The notes under the pieces are model-generated. The model had not been told where the DNA came from, ran no database searches, and worked only from the letters and a program-made list of their open reading frames with translations. Made by a program: the position numbers and the translations under genes. This document shows, piece by piece, positions 19,357 to 26,935 of a stretch of DNA of 56,069 bases. The stretch comes from an uncultured Bacilli bacterium (GTDB lineage Bacteria; Bacillota_I; Bacilli_A; RF39; UBA660), in contig CANREL010000004.1 of the NCBI GenBank assembly GCA_947629655.1, positions 77,577-133,645 of the forward strand. Direction: 5' to 3'. Position 1 is the first letter of the stretch, and the number at the start of each line of letters is the position of its first letter.

Positions 19357-19365
19357 TGTTATAAT
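19357..19365 (+). promoter_or_regulatory. Extended -10 promoter for the csbB-like gene
   Basis: TG-T-TATAAT: TG at 19357-19358 and TATAAT at 19360-19365. No good -35 is visible. Confidence 0.6.
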
Positions 19366-19382
19366 TTAATAGAGGTGGTAAT

Positions 19383-20309
19383 ATGAAATTATCTGTAATA
19401 ATACCTTGTTATAATGAAGAGAAAAATGTAGGTTTATTTCATAGTGAATTTTGTAAAGATTTTAAAAAGTATAAAGGTGAATATGAATTAATTTTTGTCA
19501 ATGATGGTAGTAAGGATAAAACGGTTGAAGAACTTAAAAAAATTGTTGATAAAGGGAAAAATATAAAAGTTGTAAGCTTTTCGAGAAATTTTGGCAAAGA
19601 AGCTGCCATGTATGCAGGATTAAGAGAAGCTAGTGGTGACTTCGTCTCTATCATTGATGCTGATTTGCAACAAAGACCAAGTGTTCTTTTGGATATGGTT
19701 AACATCCTTGAAGAAAATGATGATTATGATTGTGTCTGTGCATATCAAGATGTTAGAAGAGAAGGATTCGTTTTATCATTCTTTAAAAATTGCTTTTATA
19801 AATTGATAAATAAAATATCAGATGTCAATTTTGTAAGAGGGGCATCAGACTTTAGGGTATTTAGAAAGAGTGTTAAAGATGCCATGATTGAAATGCATGA
19901 GACGCATCGCTTTACTAAGGGAATTTTTGCCTATGTCGGATTTAATACGCATTACATTCCATATGAAGCAGAAGAAAGAGCTAATGGAAATAGTAAATGG
20001 AGCTTTAAATCATTGTTTAAATATGCGATGACAGGTATTCTTTCCTTTTCGACATTTCCTCTTAAAATCGCTACTTATCTTGGAGGATTAACTATTTTAG
20101 GAGCATTTATATATTTAATTACGGCACTAGTGTTGAAAGTTAAAATATTGACGATGATGATGTTCTTTTTGATAACTTTCTTCAGTGGAATTCAATTATT
20201 AGTAATTGGAGTTTTAAGTCAATATATCTCTTTGATGTATGATGAAATAAAAAATAGACAAATTTATATAGCTAAAGAAATCTTTATTTCAAAAAATTAT
20301 AAAAAATAG
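19383..20309 (+). CDS. Polyprenyl-phosphate glycosyltransferase, GT2 (CsbB/GtrB-like)
   Basis: 308 residues. The N-terminal GT-A domain has VIIPCYNEEKNV, VNDGSKD and IDADLQQ(R)P, the DPMS/GtrB signature, and the C-terminus carries two membrane segments (about 225-250 and 260-285). Such enzymes load a sugar onto undecaprenyl phosphate for flipping and transfer outside the cell. In Bacillus the CsbB-YfhO pair glycosylates lipoteichoic acid; the YfhO-like gene here is at 5884, and no GtcA-type flippase is visible in the window. DVNFVRGASDFRVF is typical of this group rather than of ordinary GT2 enzymes. Confidence 0.85.
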   Translation: MKLSVIIPCYNEEKNVGLFHSEFCKDFKKYKGEYELIFVNDGSKDKTVEELKKIVDKGKNIKVVSFSRNFGKEAAMYAGLREASGDFVSIIDADLQQRPSVLLDMVNILEENDDYDCVCAYQDVRREGFVLSFFKNCFYKLINKISDVNFVRGASDFRVFRKSVKDAMIEMHETHRFTKGIFAYVGFNTHYIPYEAEERANGNSKWSFKSLFKYAMTGILSFSTFPLKIATYLGGLTILGAFIYLITALVLKVKILTMMMFFLITFFSGIQLLVIGVLSQYISLMYDEIKNRQIYIAKEIFISKNYKK

Positions 20310-20315
20310 TATAAT
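20287..20315 (+). promoter_or_regulatory. Probable promoter for the VirB2-like/glucosaminidase gene
   Basis: TTTCAA (20287-20292), 17 bp, TATAAT (20310-20315); the -35 is weak. Confidence 0.5.
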
Positions 20316-20352
20316 TATCTTATGATTAAAATATTAGAGTAGGAGTGGTGTT

Positions 20353-21381
20353 ATGTTGTTTTTAAACATACCAGTATGTGAAAGTTCACGTGTTTTATCA
20401 GTGTTATTATTTGTTAAAACGCTATTTAAAATTGCCTTTATATTAGTACCAATGATTTTAATAATAATGTTAGCCGTAGATTTATTAAAAATTGTCTTGG
20501 GAAACGGGGATGTTAAAAAATCTATTCCAATGATAACTTCAAGAATAATATCGACTTGTGGTTTTTTCTTTGTTCCAGTACTAGCTGGTCTATTTGTCAG
20601 TCTTTTAGGAAATGTTGCTGAAACTTATACCATTTGTTTGGAAAATGCAACAACTGAAAACATAGAGTTCTATAAAGGAATAGAAGCAGAAAAAGAAAAA
20701 ATAGAGTTACAAAAATTGGAAGCTGAACATAAAGCTGATAAAGAAGAACGTGAAAAGTTAGCTAAAACACGTGAAGAAGCTCGTAAAAAGAATGAGGAAA
20801 AGGCTGAAGAAGAGCGTAAGAAACAAGAGAGCAGTTCTTCGTCTGGTGAAACTATTGAGGGAACAGCTAAAGTAGCTGGTGACATACTATGGAATGTTAA
20901 TGACGTAACTCAAAAGAGTAATATAACTAGTACTCAATTAATTGCTGTTTTGAATTCAGCTGGGGGAAATGCTAAAAATTTCGTCCCTTATGCTACGGAT
21001 TTAGTCACTGCTGAAAATAAATATAGCGTTAATGTTTTCTTCTTGTTAGGAGTTGAAGCATTAGAATCTGGTTGGATCACTTCGAATATTAGTAAAAGTT
21101 GTAATAATTTAGGAGGAGTTTGTTCAAGTAGCGCTCATCCTTCAAATGGATGTGGTAGCAACTCTAACTGTAGTTTTGCTTACTTCAGTTCTCCTGGGGA
21201 ATTCATTCTGTATCACGCTGATATGTTACATAGGAATTATTTGACACCAGGTGGAAGTTATTATCATGGTACAAGCCCATCAGCTGTCGTTACTAATTAT
21301 TGCCCTGGTTGTTCATCTTGGCCAGGTAATGTAACATCTATTGCCAATTCATTATTCAATCATGTATCTAAGGTGATATAG
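20353..21381 (+). CDS. VirB2/TrbC-like membrane domain fused to a glucosaminidase-type domain
   Basis: 342 residues. The N-terminal part (1-105) has two long membrane helices with a short loop (LGNGDVKKSIPMITSRII) between them, the shape of small TrbC/VirB2-like proteins common in this bacterial group. A charged coiled coil (about 110-160, Lys/Glu/Ala-rich) and a serine linker lead to an outside domain (about 190-342). There, FFLLGVEALESGW, NNLGG and YFSSPGEFILYHADML match the endo-beta-N-acetylglucosaminidase/lysozyme-like pattern, with a candidate catalytic Glu in VEALESGW. Unusually many cysteines (CNNLGGVCSS, GCGSNSNC, CPGC) suggest disulfides. Likely a membrane-tethered peptidoglycan hydrolase; the fusion is unusual. 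Confidence 0.75.
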   Translation: MLFLNIPVCESSRVLSVLLFVKTLFKIAFILVPMILIIMLAVDLLKIVLGNGDVKKSIPMITSRIISTCGFFFVPVLAGLFVSLLGNVAETYTICLENATTENIEFYKGIEAEKEKIELQKLEAEHKADKEEREKLAKTREEARKKNEEKAEEERKKQESSSSSGETIEGTAKVAGDILWNVNDVTQKSNITSTQLIAVLNSAGGNAKNFVPYATDLVTAENKYSVNVFFLLGVEALESGWITSNISKSCNNLGGVCSSSAHPSNGCGSNSNCSFAYFSSPGEFILYHADMLHRNYLTPGGSYYHGTSPSAVVTNYCPGCSSWPGNVTSIANSLFNHVSKVI

Positions 21382-21390
21382 GAGGGATTT

Positions 21391-21981
21391 ATGAAAAAAT
21401 CAGTTTTAATAATAGTTGTATTGGTATTATCTTCATTAGCTTTGTTCTTTTTCAATCGTTTCTTTTCGAAAAGTGATGAAGAATATTTAGAGTCTTACTT
21501 AGAAGATAATGGTTTTACTTTTTCTGAAGAGGGACAATATTATCAAAAAGTCAATTCAGAGTTGACAATGGATGAATTCTTTAAAAGAGTTAGTAAAAAT
21601 AGAGCAAGTGATTATGAAGAAATTTACTTTTATCCTGGTACTTATAATATTGCTAAAGTAAAAATGAATTATAATGATCATGTCACTTTTAACTATAATG
21701 CATCTAATGATTTAGTTAATGATGTAATCAATTATAAATATGAAGTAGTTATCTATTCTTCTTCAATAATCGTTGGTGGAACATATGAAAATGGTAAATT
21801 TAGTTGTGACATTGTCATGAATAATGAAATAAATGAAGATAGTAAGAGCATTTATTGTAGTAAAGCAGAATATGAGACGGTATTATTCCGTGAAGATAGT
21901 CAAAATTTAACATCTAACTCCAAAATCTCTAATATAATTGATAAGGGGCATGAAGAAGTTTTTGTAACAGATGATAAATAG
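21391..21981 (+). CDS. Small membrane-anchored extracytoplasmic protein, unknown
   Basis: 196 residues with an N-terminal membrane anchor (about 4-23, ending FFFNRFF) and an acidic outside domain rich in Tyr, Asn and Ser. Two cysteines (in FSCDIV and IYCSKA) could form a disulfide. I do not recognise the family. It starts 9 bp after the glucosaminidase-fusion gene with a perfect AGGAGG, so the two are co-transcribed and may work together at the wall. Confidence 0.65.
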   Translation: MKKSVLIIVVLVLSSLALFFFNRFFSKSDEEYLESYLEDNGFTFSEEGQYYQKVNSELTMDEFFKRVSKNRASDYEEIYFYPGTYNIAKVKMNYNDHVTFNYNASNDLVNDVINYKYEVVIYSSSIIVGGTYENGKFSCDIVMNNEINEDSKSIYCSKAEYETVLFREDSQNLTSNSKISNIIDKGHEEVFVTDDK

Positions 21982-22018
21982 TGTACACTTTTGTAAAGTT
22001 GGTAAAAAAAATAATATC

Positions 22019-22048
22019 TTGTCATATAAGTATAGTATAATTTAGTAT
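22019..22048 (+). promoter_or_regulatory. Possible promoter for mraY
   Basis: TTGTCA (22019-22024), 18 bp, TAGTAT (22043-22048). A TATAAT at 22036-22041 without a matching -35 is an alternative. Confidence 0.4.
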
Positions 22049-22068
22049 GCAGATTTGGAGTGATTTTA

Positions 22069-23067
22069 ATGGTTAGTAGTTCAGGTATATTACTTTTAAC
22101 TAAAGCAGTATTTGCAGTAATGATCGGTTTTTTAGGTGCTTTAGTGTTGGGTATTATTTTGATACCAATTTTAAAAAGTTTTAAACTTGGTCAAAGAATA
22201 AGTGTATTTGTAGGAGAAAATCATAAGAAAAAAGAGGGGACTCCCACTTTTGGTGGATTGATATTTATAATTCCGACACTCATAACGACTTTTCTTTTGT
22301 TATTGACGAATAAAATTGATTTTACGATCAATTTAGGAATTATTTTATTAGTATTTATAGGATATGCCTTCATTGGCTTTTTGGATGATTTTTTAAGTCA
22401 TAAAAGAAATAATAATGAGGGACTTACGACATTTCAAAAATTGTTTTTACAAATATTAATCGCTTTAGGATTCTTTTATTTGTACATGAAGACTGGTGGA
22501 TCAACAGCATTACACATTTCAACTTTGGGTATCAATATTGAAATGGGATGGTTCTATGGAATATTCTTGTTGTTCATTTTAGTTGGTGCTAGTAACGCTG
22601 TCAATTTAACTGATGGTTTAGATGGATTAGCTGGAGGTTTATCAGCTATTGCTTTCATCGCTTTCAGTTTGATATCGTTAATGGTCGGTTTTGAAGAAAT
22701 AGGAATATTTACTTTCATACTCGTTGGAGCATTAGTTGGATTTTTGTTTTTCAATACTTACCCAGCTAAAGTTTTTATGGGTGATACTGGTTCTTTAGCA
22801 CTTGGTGCTGTAATGGGAGCGGTAGCTATTCTTACACATAGAGAAGTTACGCTACTCGTAGTTGCTAGTGTCTTCGTAGTTGAAACTTTAAGTGTCATTC
22901 TTCAAGTTTTATGGGTATACTTATTTAAAAGGAAATTGTTTTTGATGACGCCTCTTCATCACCATTTTGAAAAATTGGGATGGGAAGAGACTGACATTGT
23001 GAAATTGTTTTGGGCAATCGGGTTAGTTCTTACGATGGCTGGAATTTTCTTTGGTGTTTGGTTATAA
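22069..23067 (+). CDS. mraY: Phospho-N-acetylmuramoyl-pentapeptide transferase
   Basis: Makes lipid I from UDP-MurNAc-pentapeptide and undecaprenyl phosphate. The 332-residue, roughly 10-span protein has the family blocks GLDDFLSHKRNNNEG-like FLDDFLSHK, NLTDGLDGLAGG, VFMGDTGSLALG and the C-terminal PLHHHFEKLGW. The start is the ATG at 22069, six bases after TTTGGAGTG; a GTG at 22060 lies within the ribosome binding site. None of its usual dcw neighbours (murE, murD, murG) flank it, only ftsW downstream. Confidence 0.95.
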   Translation: MVSSSGILLLTKAVFAVMIGFLGALVLGIILIPILKSFKLGQRISVFVGENHKKKEGTPTFGGLIFIIPTLITTFLLLLTNKIDFTINLGIILLVFIGYAFIGFLDDFLSHKRNNNEGLTTFQKLFLQILIALGFFYLYMKTGGSTALHISTLGINIEMGWFYGIFLLFILVGASNAVNLTDGLDGLAGGLSAIAFIAFSLISLMVGFEEIGIFTFILVGALVGFLFFNTYPAKVFMGDTGSLALGAVMGAVAILTHREVTLLVVASVFVVETLSVILQVLWVYLFKRKLFLMTPLHHHFEKLGWEETDIVKLFWAIGLVLTMAGIFFGVWL

Positions 23068-23090
23068 ATAGACTTAGGTCTATTTTTTTT
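23067..23090 (+). terminator. Intrinsic terminator after mraY
   Basis: AATAGAC (23067-23073) pairs with GTCTATT (23078-23084), loop TTAG, followed by six Ts. Confidence 0.85.
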
Positions 23091-23137
23091 GATATATTAT
23101 TTCACCTGAACTCATAAAATTTAGTAAAGGTGGTTTA

Positions 23138-24223
23138 ATGAATAAACATATTGATAAGTATCTTTTTATGGCAATTGTTCTATTCGCAATATTTGGTTTA
23201 ATCATGATATATTCTTCTTCTTATATTTGGGCAGAATATAAGTTTAATGATGCTTTTAGATATGTTAAATTACAAGGAATATTTCTTTTAATAGGAATTA
23301 TTTTGATGATTGTCATAAGTCGTATTGATTACAGAATATATTATAAATATGCAACTCATATTTTTATTTTTTGTCTAATACTCTTAGTTTTGGTATTAAT
23401 ACCAGGAATTGGAAAAATCAGAAATGGTAGTCGAAGTTGGTTTGGTATTGGTCCATTAGGTATTCAGCCAAGTGAATTTATGAAATTATCACTCATCATA
23501 TTAGTCAGTAAATACCTAAGTAATAGTGGGAAGACAATAAAAAGTTTTTTTAAAGGAATATTACCGGTATTAATAGTTTTAGGTATTGTTTTTTTATTGA
23601 TAATGTTACAACCAGACTTTGGAACGAGTATGATTATAATAGTTAGTATTTTGTCATTACTGTTCATATCGGGAGCTGATATGAAATTCTTTTTTATGGC
23701 TGGTATCGTTGGTGTTTTTGGAATAGTAATATTGATTTTAATAGCGCCTTATCGAATGGATAGAATTATTTCTTTCATCAATCCATGGAATGATCCATTA
23801 GGAACTGGTTTTCAAATAATTCAATCCCTATATGCTATTGGTCCTGGTGGAATCTTTGGACTCGGTTTTTTAAATTCAAGACAAAAACATTTTTATTTAC
23901 CAGAACCGCAAACGGACTTTATTTTTTCCATAATAAGTGAAGAATTAGGGATTGTTGGAATTTTAATAGTGAGTTCTTTTTTTATATTTATTTTATGTTG
24001 TGGAATTAAGATTGCTTTAAATAGTAAAAATTATTTTGCTAAATATTTAACTTTTGGTATGACTTTTCAGATTTTAATCCAAGCTATTATGAATTTAATG
24101 GTAGTTGTTGGATTGATACCAGTAACAGGTGTAACGCTTCCTTTCTTGAGTTATGGAGGTTCTTCTTTACTTGTAAGTATGGCAAGTATTGGTATTATTT
24201 TGAATATTTCTAAAAATAATTGA
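23138..24223 (+). CDS. ftsW: FtsW/RodA/SpoVE-family lipid II polymerase
   Basis: 361 residues, about 10 membrane spans, SEDS-family peptidoglycan glycosyltransferase that works with a class B PBP (candidate partner at 130-2034). Signatures: MIYSSS near the N-terminus, RSWFGIGPLGIQPSE, GTGFQIIQSLYAIGPGGIFGLG, PEPQTDFIFSIISEELG with the catalytic-type Asp, and VTLPFLSYGGSSLLVSM. The order mraY-ftsW echoes the Bacillus mraY-murD-spoVE order with murD missing, which favours FtsW/SpoVE over RodA. Ribosome binding site AAAGGTGG. Confidence 0.9.
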   Translation: MNKHIDKYLFMAIVLFAIFGLIMIYSSSYIWAEYKFNDAFRYVKLQGIFLLIGIILMIVISRIDYRIYYKYATHIFIFCLILLVLVLIPGIGKIRNGSRSWFGIGPLGIQPSEFMKLSLIILVSKYLSNSGKTIKSFFKGILPVLIVLGIVFLLIMLQPDFGTSMIIIVSILSLLFISGADMKFFFMAGIVGVFGIVILILIAPYRMDRIISFINPWNDPLGTGFQIIQSLYAIGPGGIFGLGFLNSRQKHFYLPEPQTDFIFSIISEELGIVGILIVSSFFIFILCCGIKIALNSKNYFAKYLTFGMTFQILIQAIMNLMVVVGLIPVTGVTLPFLSYGGSSLLVSMASIGIILNISKNN

Positions 24224-24230
24224 AATAGTG

Positions 24231-24259
24231 TTGACACAAGAACAAATGTTTGATATATT
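24231..24259 (+). promoter_or_regulatory. Consensus promoter with a LexA-box-like operator in the spacer
   Basis: Perfect TTGACA (24231-24236), 17 bp, TATATT (24254-24259). Between the boxes lies GAAC-AAAT-GTTT (24240-24251), which differs by one base from the Bacillus-type LexA box GAAC-N4-GTTC and fits its R/Y spacer preferences. A repressor bound there would block this promoter fully, so SOS control is likely. Confidence 0.7.
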
Positions 24260-24288
24260 TTCGTTGCCAACAAAGTAGGAGGAATGAT

Positions 24289-24705
24289 ATGAATACAATT
24301 TCATTGGTTAAAGACGAAAAGATTGAAAACATGATTTATGAAGTGAGAGGAAAACAAGTGATGTTGGACTCTGACTTAGCAAGACTTTACGGAGTAGAAA
24401 CAAAAAGAATTAATGAAGCGGTAAGAAATAATCCTCAAAAGTTTCCAGAAAGATTTAGTTTTAAATTAACGGATGAAGAAAGTGAATTTTTTTTGGTCGA
24501 AAATTTCGACCAAAAAAATAATTATATTGAAACGCGTGGAGGTAAATATAAAAATCCTCGTGTTTTCACCGAACAAGGTGTAGCGATGCTTGCTACTATT
24601 TTAAAGTCTAGTGTTGCAACCCAAGTCAGTATTGCCATCATGGATGCTTTTGTAATGATGCGAAAATGTATTAACAATTTAGTGATAAAACATGATGAAT
24701 TTTAA
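24289..24705 (+). CDS. ORF6N-domain protein, short form
   Basis: 138 residues. The N-terminal ORF6N DNA-binding domain is clear: MIYEVRGKQVMLDSDLARLYGVETKRINEAVRNNP, FPERFSFKLTDEE and PRVFTEQGVAMLATILKS. This domain is typical of phage antirepressor-like proteins and of chromosomal copies of unknown role. Most relatives carry an extra C-terminal coiled region; this one stops soon after FVMMRKCINNLVIKHDEF, so it may be truncated. AGGAGG places the start at 24289. The frame contains a 31-bp near-perfect palindrome (24488-24518). The promoter holds a LexA-like box. Confidence 0.8.
   Translation: MNTISLVKDEKIENMIYEVRGKQVMLDSDLARLYGVETKRINEAVRNNPQKFPERFSFKLTDEESEFFLVENFDQKNNYIETRGGKYKNPRVFTEQGVAMLATILKSSVATQVSIAIMDAFVMMRKCINNLVIKHDEF
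24488..24518. repeat. 31-bp palindrome inside the ORF6N gene
   Basis: Seven Ts plus GGTCGAAA (24488-24502) mirror TTTCGACC plus seven As (24504-24518) around a single A. Fifteen paired bases make a hairpin with T- and A-tracts, encoding FFLVENFDQKN. Its role is unknown. Confidence 0.85.
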
Positions 24706-24716
24706 AATACAGAGAT

Positions 24717-24753
24717 ATCAAATAATTTTTATAATTATTTGATAATTTTTTTT
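24717..24753 (+). terminator. Intrinsic terminator after ORF6N gene
   Basis: ATCAAATAATT (24717-24727) pairs with AATTATTTGAT (24733-24743), followed by eight Ts (24746-24753). Confidence 0.85.
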
Positions 24754-24766
24754 AATATAGTATAAT
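24739..24766 (+). promoter_or_regulatory. Promoter of the 24803 gene, nested in the terminator
   Basis: TTGATA (24739-24744) in the 3' arm of the terminator, 16 bp, TATAAT (24761-24766). Confidence 0.75.
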
Positions 24767-24802
24767 GAAGATATAAGCATAATTGGAAAATTGAGGTATT
24801 TT

Positions 24803-25042
24803 ATGTATAGTTGGGAAATAAGAAATTTTTTGCGTGAGAGAAATTATTACATTGGTGGTGATGATTTACTTAAAGTTACTGATCCTCGAGAAAATCCACA
24901 ATTGACTTTTATTGAGTTTCATCCTTCTGATAATAGTTATTACATGCGCGATGATGTTGGTGAGGAATTTAATTTTACTGCTATGCCTTATGAAGAAGCT
25001 AAAAGTAAAGGTTTAGTAAAAGAAAGGAAAAATAGGAGGTAA
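24803..25042 (+). CDS. Small protein, unknown
   Basis: 79 residues, no membrane segment, mixed charge, with a Pro-rich centre (VTDPRENPQLTFIEFHPSDNSYYMRDD). I do not recognise it. GAGGT sits five bases ahead of the ATG at 24803. The next gene begins 3 bp after its stop, so the two form an operon and may act together. Confidence 0.6.
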   Translation: MYSWEIRNFLRERNYYIGGDDLLKVTDPRENPQLTFIEFHPSDNSYYMRDDVGEEFNFTAMPYEEAKSKGLVKERKNRR

Positions 25043-25045
25043 AGC

Positions 25046-25504
25046 ATGGAATTATCTAATTTTATAAGTAAACTTGATTTTGATGAATTCGACTATTTTT
25101 ATCATGAAACAGAAAGAGGAAATGGTGAAAGAATAATGGAAGAAGGGTTGCTAGTTAATGGTACTAATATATTGGATACTGATAATATTTTATTCACAAC
25201 AGCACTTCCACTTACCAAAGATTTAGTTAGTGATAAGAAAAATTTTGAAAATTTTTTAAATACGGAAAAAAGTGATTCATCTTTTCGCAAAGTGTCGGAA
25301 ATGGTGATATTAGGAGCACCGAAGTATTTTAATGAACAATTGGTAGTAAAATATGATGATTACCATGATGGTGAATACTATGAAGGAATTGTCAATCCAA
25401 ATTTTATTTTAGGTTATATCGATTTATCTGATAAAAAGTTTCATGTCAATGAAAATTATGAATATAGTGATGAATTATTATTCGATGATGACTTTCATAG
25501 ATAG
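25046..25504 (+). CDS. Acidic cytoplasmic protein, unknown (possible ADP-ribosyltransferase-like N-terminus)
   Basis: 152 residues, very acidic (tail SDELLFDDDFHR). The opening FDYFYHETERGNGERIMEEGLL resembles the Y-H-x-T ... I-x-x-x-G-L entry strand of ART-fold proteins such as DarT- and RNA 2'-phosphotransferase-like domains, and NILFTTALPLTKD could be the next conserved block; this is only a visual impression. It has a perfect AGGAGGT and sits 3 bp after the 24803 gene. A two-gene toxin/partner arrangement is possible but unproven. Confidence 0.55.
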   Translation: MELSNFISKLDFDEFDYFYHETERGNGERIMEEGLLVNGTNILDTDNILFTTALPLTKDLVSDKKNFENFLNTEKSDSSFRKVSEMVILGAPKYFNEQLVVKYDDYHDGEYYEGIVNPNFILGYIDLSDKKFHVNENYEYSDELLFDDDFHR

Positions 25505-25602
25505 ATATAACTTTTGATTATGTTATTATTATTAAATTTGATATTTATAAATTGTGAAAAAATGGTAGAATATAAATCAGTTTTTTTTGGAGGTTTGTGA
25601 TT

Positions 25603-26013
25603 ATGGAAGAAAAAGAATTGTATCAAGAAATTTATTCACTTGTTGATGGAATAGAAAACATTGATTTTTTAGGTGAAATTGAACCAGATGAAGCTCGTTT
25701 CATTTGTGATAAAACAACTGGTAAAGTAAATACACTTGATAAAGTTAATTTTGTTTTAGGATTAAAAGAATTAAAGTCTTCATATGAAGATGAAGAAAAA
25801 GATGATCATTATTTCACAGCAATGATTGAAGGAAGAAAAATAGCTACTATAGGTAATAGAGATTTATTTAGAAAATTTGTTACTATAGCCACAGATCCAC
25901 AAAAATTTGCAGGAAGTTATAATGATTATTATGACGATATTACTGATTTGACCAATGAAAGAAATTTTGGATATCAAATAGAAATCGAAACATCAAAAAT
26001 TAAGATGATGTAA
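25603..26013 (+). CDS. Small cytoplasmic protein, unknown
   Basis: 136 residues, acidic, no membrane segment. Blocks such as LVDGIENIDFLGEIEPDEARFI and FRKFVTIATDPQKFAGSYNDYYDDITDLTNERNFGY do not match a family I know. GGAGGT lies nine bases before the ATG at 25603; the GTG at 25597 is too close. A possible extended -10 (TG-G-TAGAAT, 25561-25569) suggests its own transcript, closed by a terminator. Confidence 0.6.
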   Translation: MEEKELYQEIYSLVDGIENIDFLGEIEPDEARFICDKTTGKVNTLDKVNFVLGLKELKSSYEDEEKDDHYFTAMIEGRKIATIGNRDLFRKFVTIATDPQKFAGSYNDYYDDITDLTNERNFGYQIEIETSKIKMM

Positions 26014-26020
26014 TGTGTTT

Positions 26021-26047
26021 AAAGAATGAATTATTCATTCTTTTTTC
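26021..26047 (+). terminator. Intrinsic terminator
   Basis: AAAGAATGAA (26021-26030) pairs with TTCATTCTTT (26034-26043) around TTA, then Ts. Confidence 0.85.
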
Positions 26048-26091
26048 TTTGATTAAATGTGGTTACTACGATAATTAATAAAATAATTTTG

Positions 26092-26100
26092 TGCTAAAAT
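26092..26100 (+). promoter_or_regulatory. Extended -10 promoter for the XRE regulator
   Basis: TG-C-TAAAAT (26092-26100), 18 bp before the start codon. Confidence 0.5.
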
Positions 26101-26118
26101 GAAACTGAGGCGAGGCTT

Positions 26119-26844
26119 ATGGATTATGAGAAAATAGGCGAATACATTCAATTAAAAAGAAAAGCTGTTGGACTAACTCAAGCTGAACTCGGTGATAAAT
26201 TAGGTGTTACTAGTAAAGCAGTATCAAAATGGGAATGTGGTGTAGCATTACCAGATGTTTCTTTGTTTTTAGAATTGAGTGAAATATTAAAAATAGATGT
26301 TTCTGAATTATTAGTTGGTAAAGATAATGAAGTTACAGAAGATAAGATTAGTAAAAGAAAAAATATTGCGATTGTCATTCTAACGATAATTGTTTTAATA
26401 TTGTTAATCACATCAACAATATTAGGAATATATTTTATTAATAATTATGACAGAATAAAAGTTTATCAGTTAACTAGTGAAAATGAGGACTTTTATATTG
26501 AAGGTAAAATAGATACTATTGACGATGATGAATATGTTTCTATATCTGATATAGACTATTTACCTAAAAATAATAACACTTTTGGTTACTATATTTCGTA
26601 TGAATTATATTATGAAGATAATTTATTATATCAAAGTGGAAATATTAATAGCTATGAAATTAGTAATGATTTAATTGTTAATTTTAGAGAATTGTTAGAA
26701 CCTATTTCGATATTTATTCATATTCCTAATGACGTAGATTTGAAACTAAAATCTAATGCTGACCAATATTTCTTATTGAAAATAAATTTTTTAAATAAAA
26801 ACAATAAAATTGTAAATTATGGCATTCCTATAACGTTAAAATGA
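26119..26844 (+). CDS. Membrane-bound XRE-family regulator with extracytoplasmic domain
   Basis: 241 residues. Residues 1-65 are a classic HTH_3 domain (IGEYIQLKRKAVGLTQAELGDKLGVTSKAVSKWECG). A basic stretch precedes one long membrane span (about 78-104), and the remaining 135 residues lie outside the cell. Such one-component regulators can read an external or membrane signal and act directly on DNA. The neighbours downstream, a secreted protein and a MacB-core-like membrane protein, are the obvious candidate targets; a small inverted repeat TTCGA-N5-TCGAA (26860-26874) lies between them. Confidence 0.8.
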   Translation: MDYEKIGEYIQLKRKAVGLTQAELGDKLGVTSKAVSKWECGVALPDVSLFLELSEILKIDVSELLVGKDNEVTEDKISKRKNIAIVILTIIVLILLITSTILGIYFINNYDRIKVYQLTSENEDFYIEGKIDTIDDDEYVSISDIDYLPKNNNTFGYYISYELYYEDNLLYQSGNINSYEISNDLIVNFRELLEPISIFIHIPNDVDLKLKSNADQYFLLKINFLNKNNKIVNYGIPITLK

Positions 26845-26935
26845 GTTAGTAGAATAAATTTCGACTAATTCGAATAAGCAGATGTATATAAATTTTTAAA
26901 TATTAATTTATTATGGAAGTGAAAGGAGTAATTTT

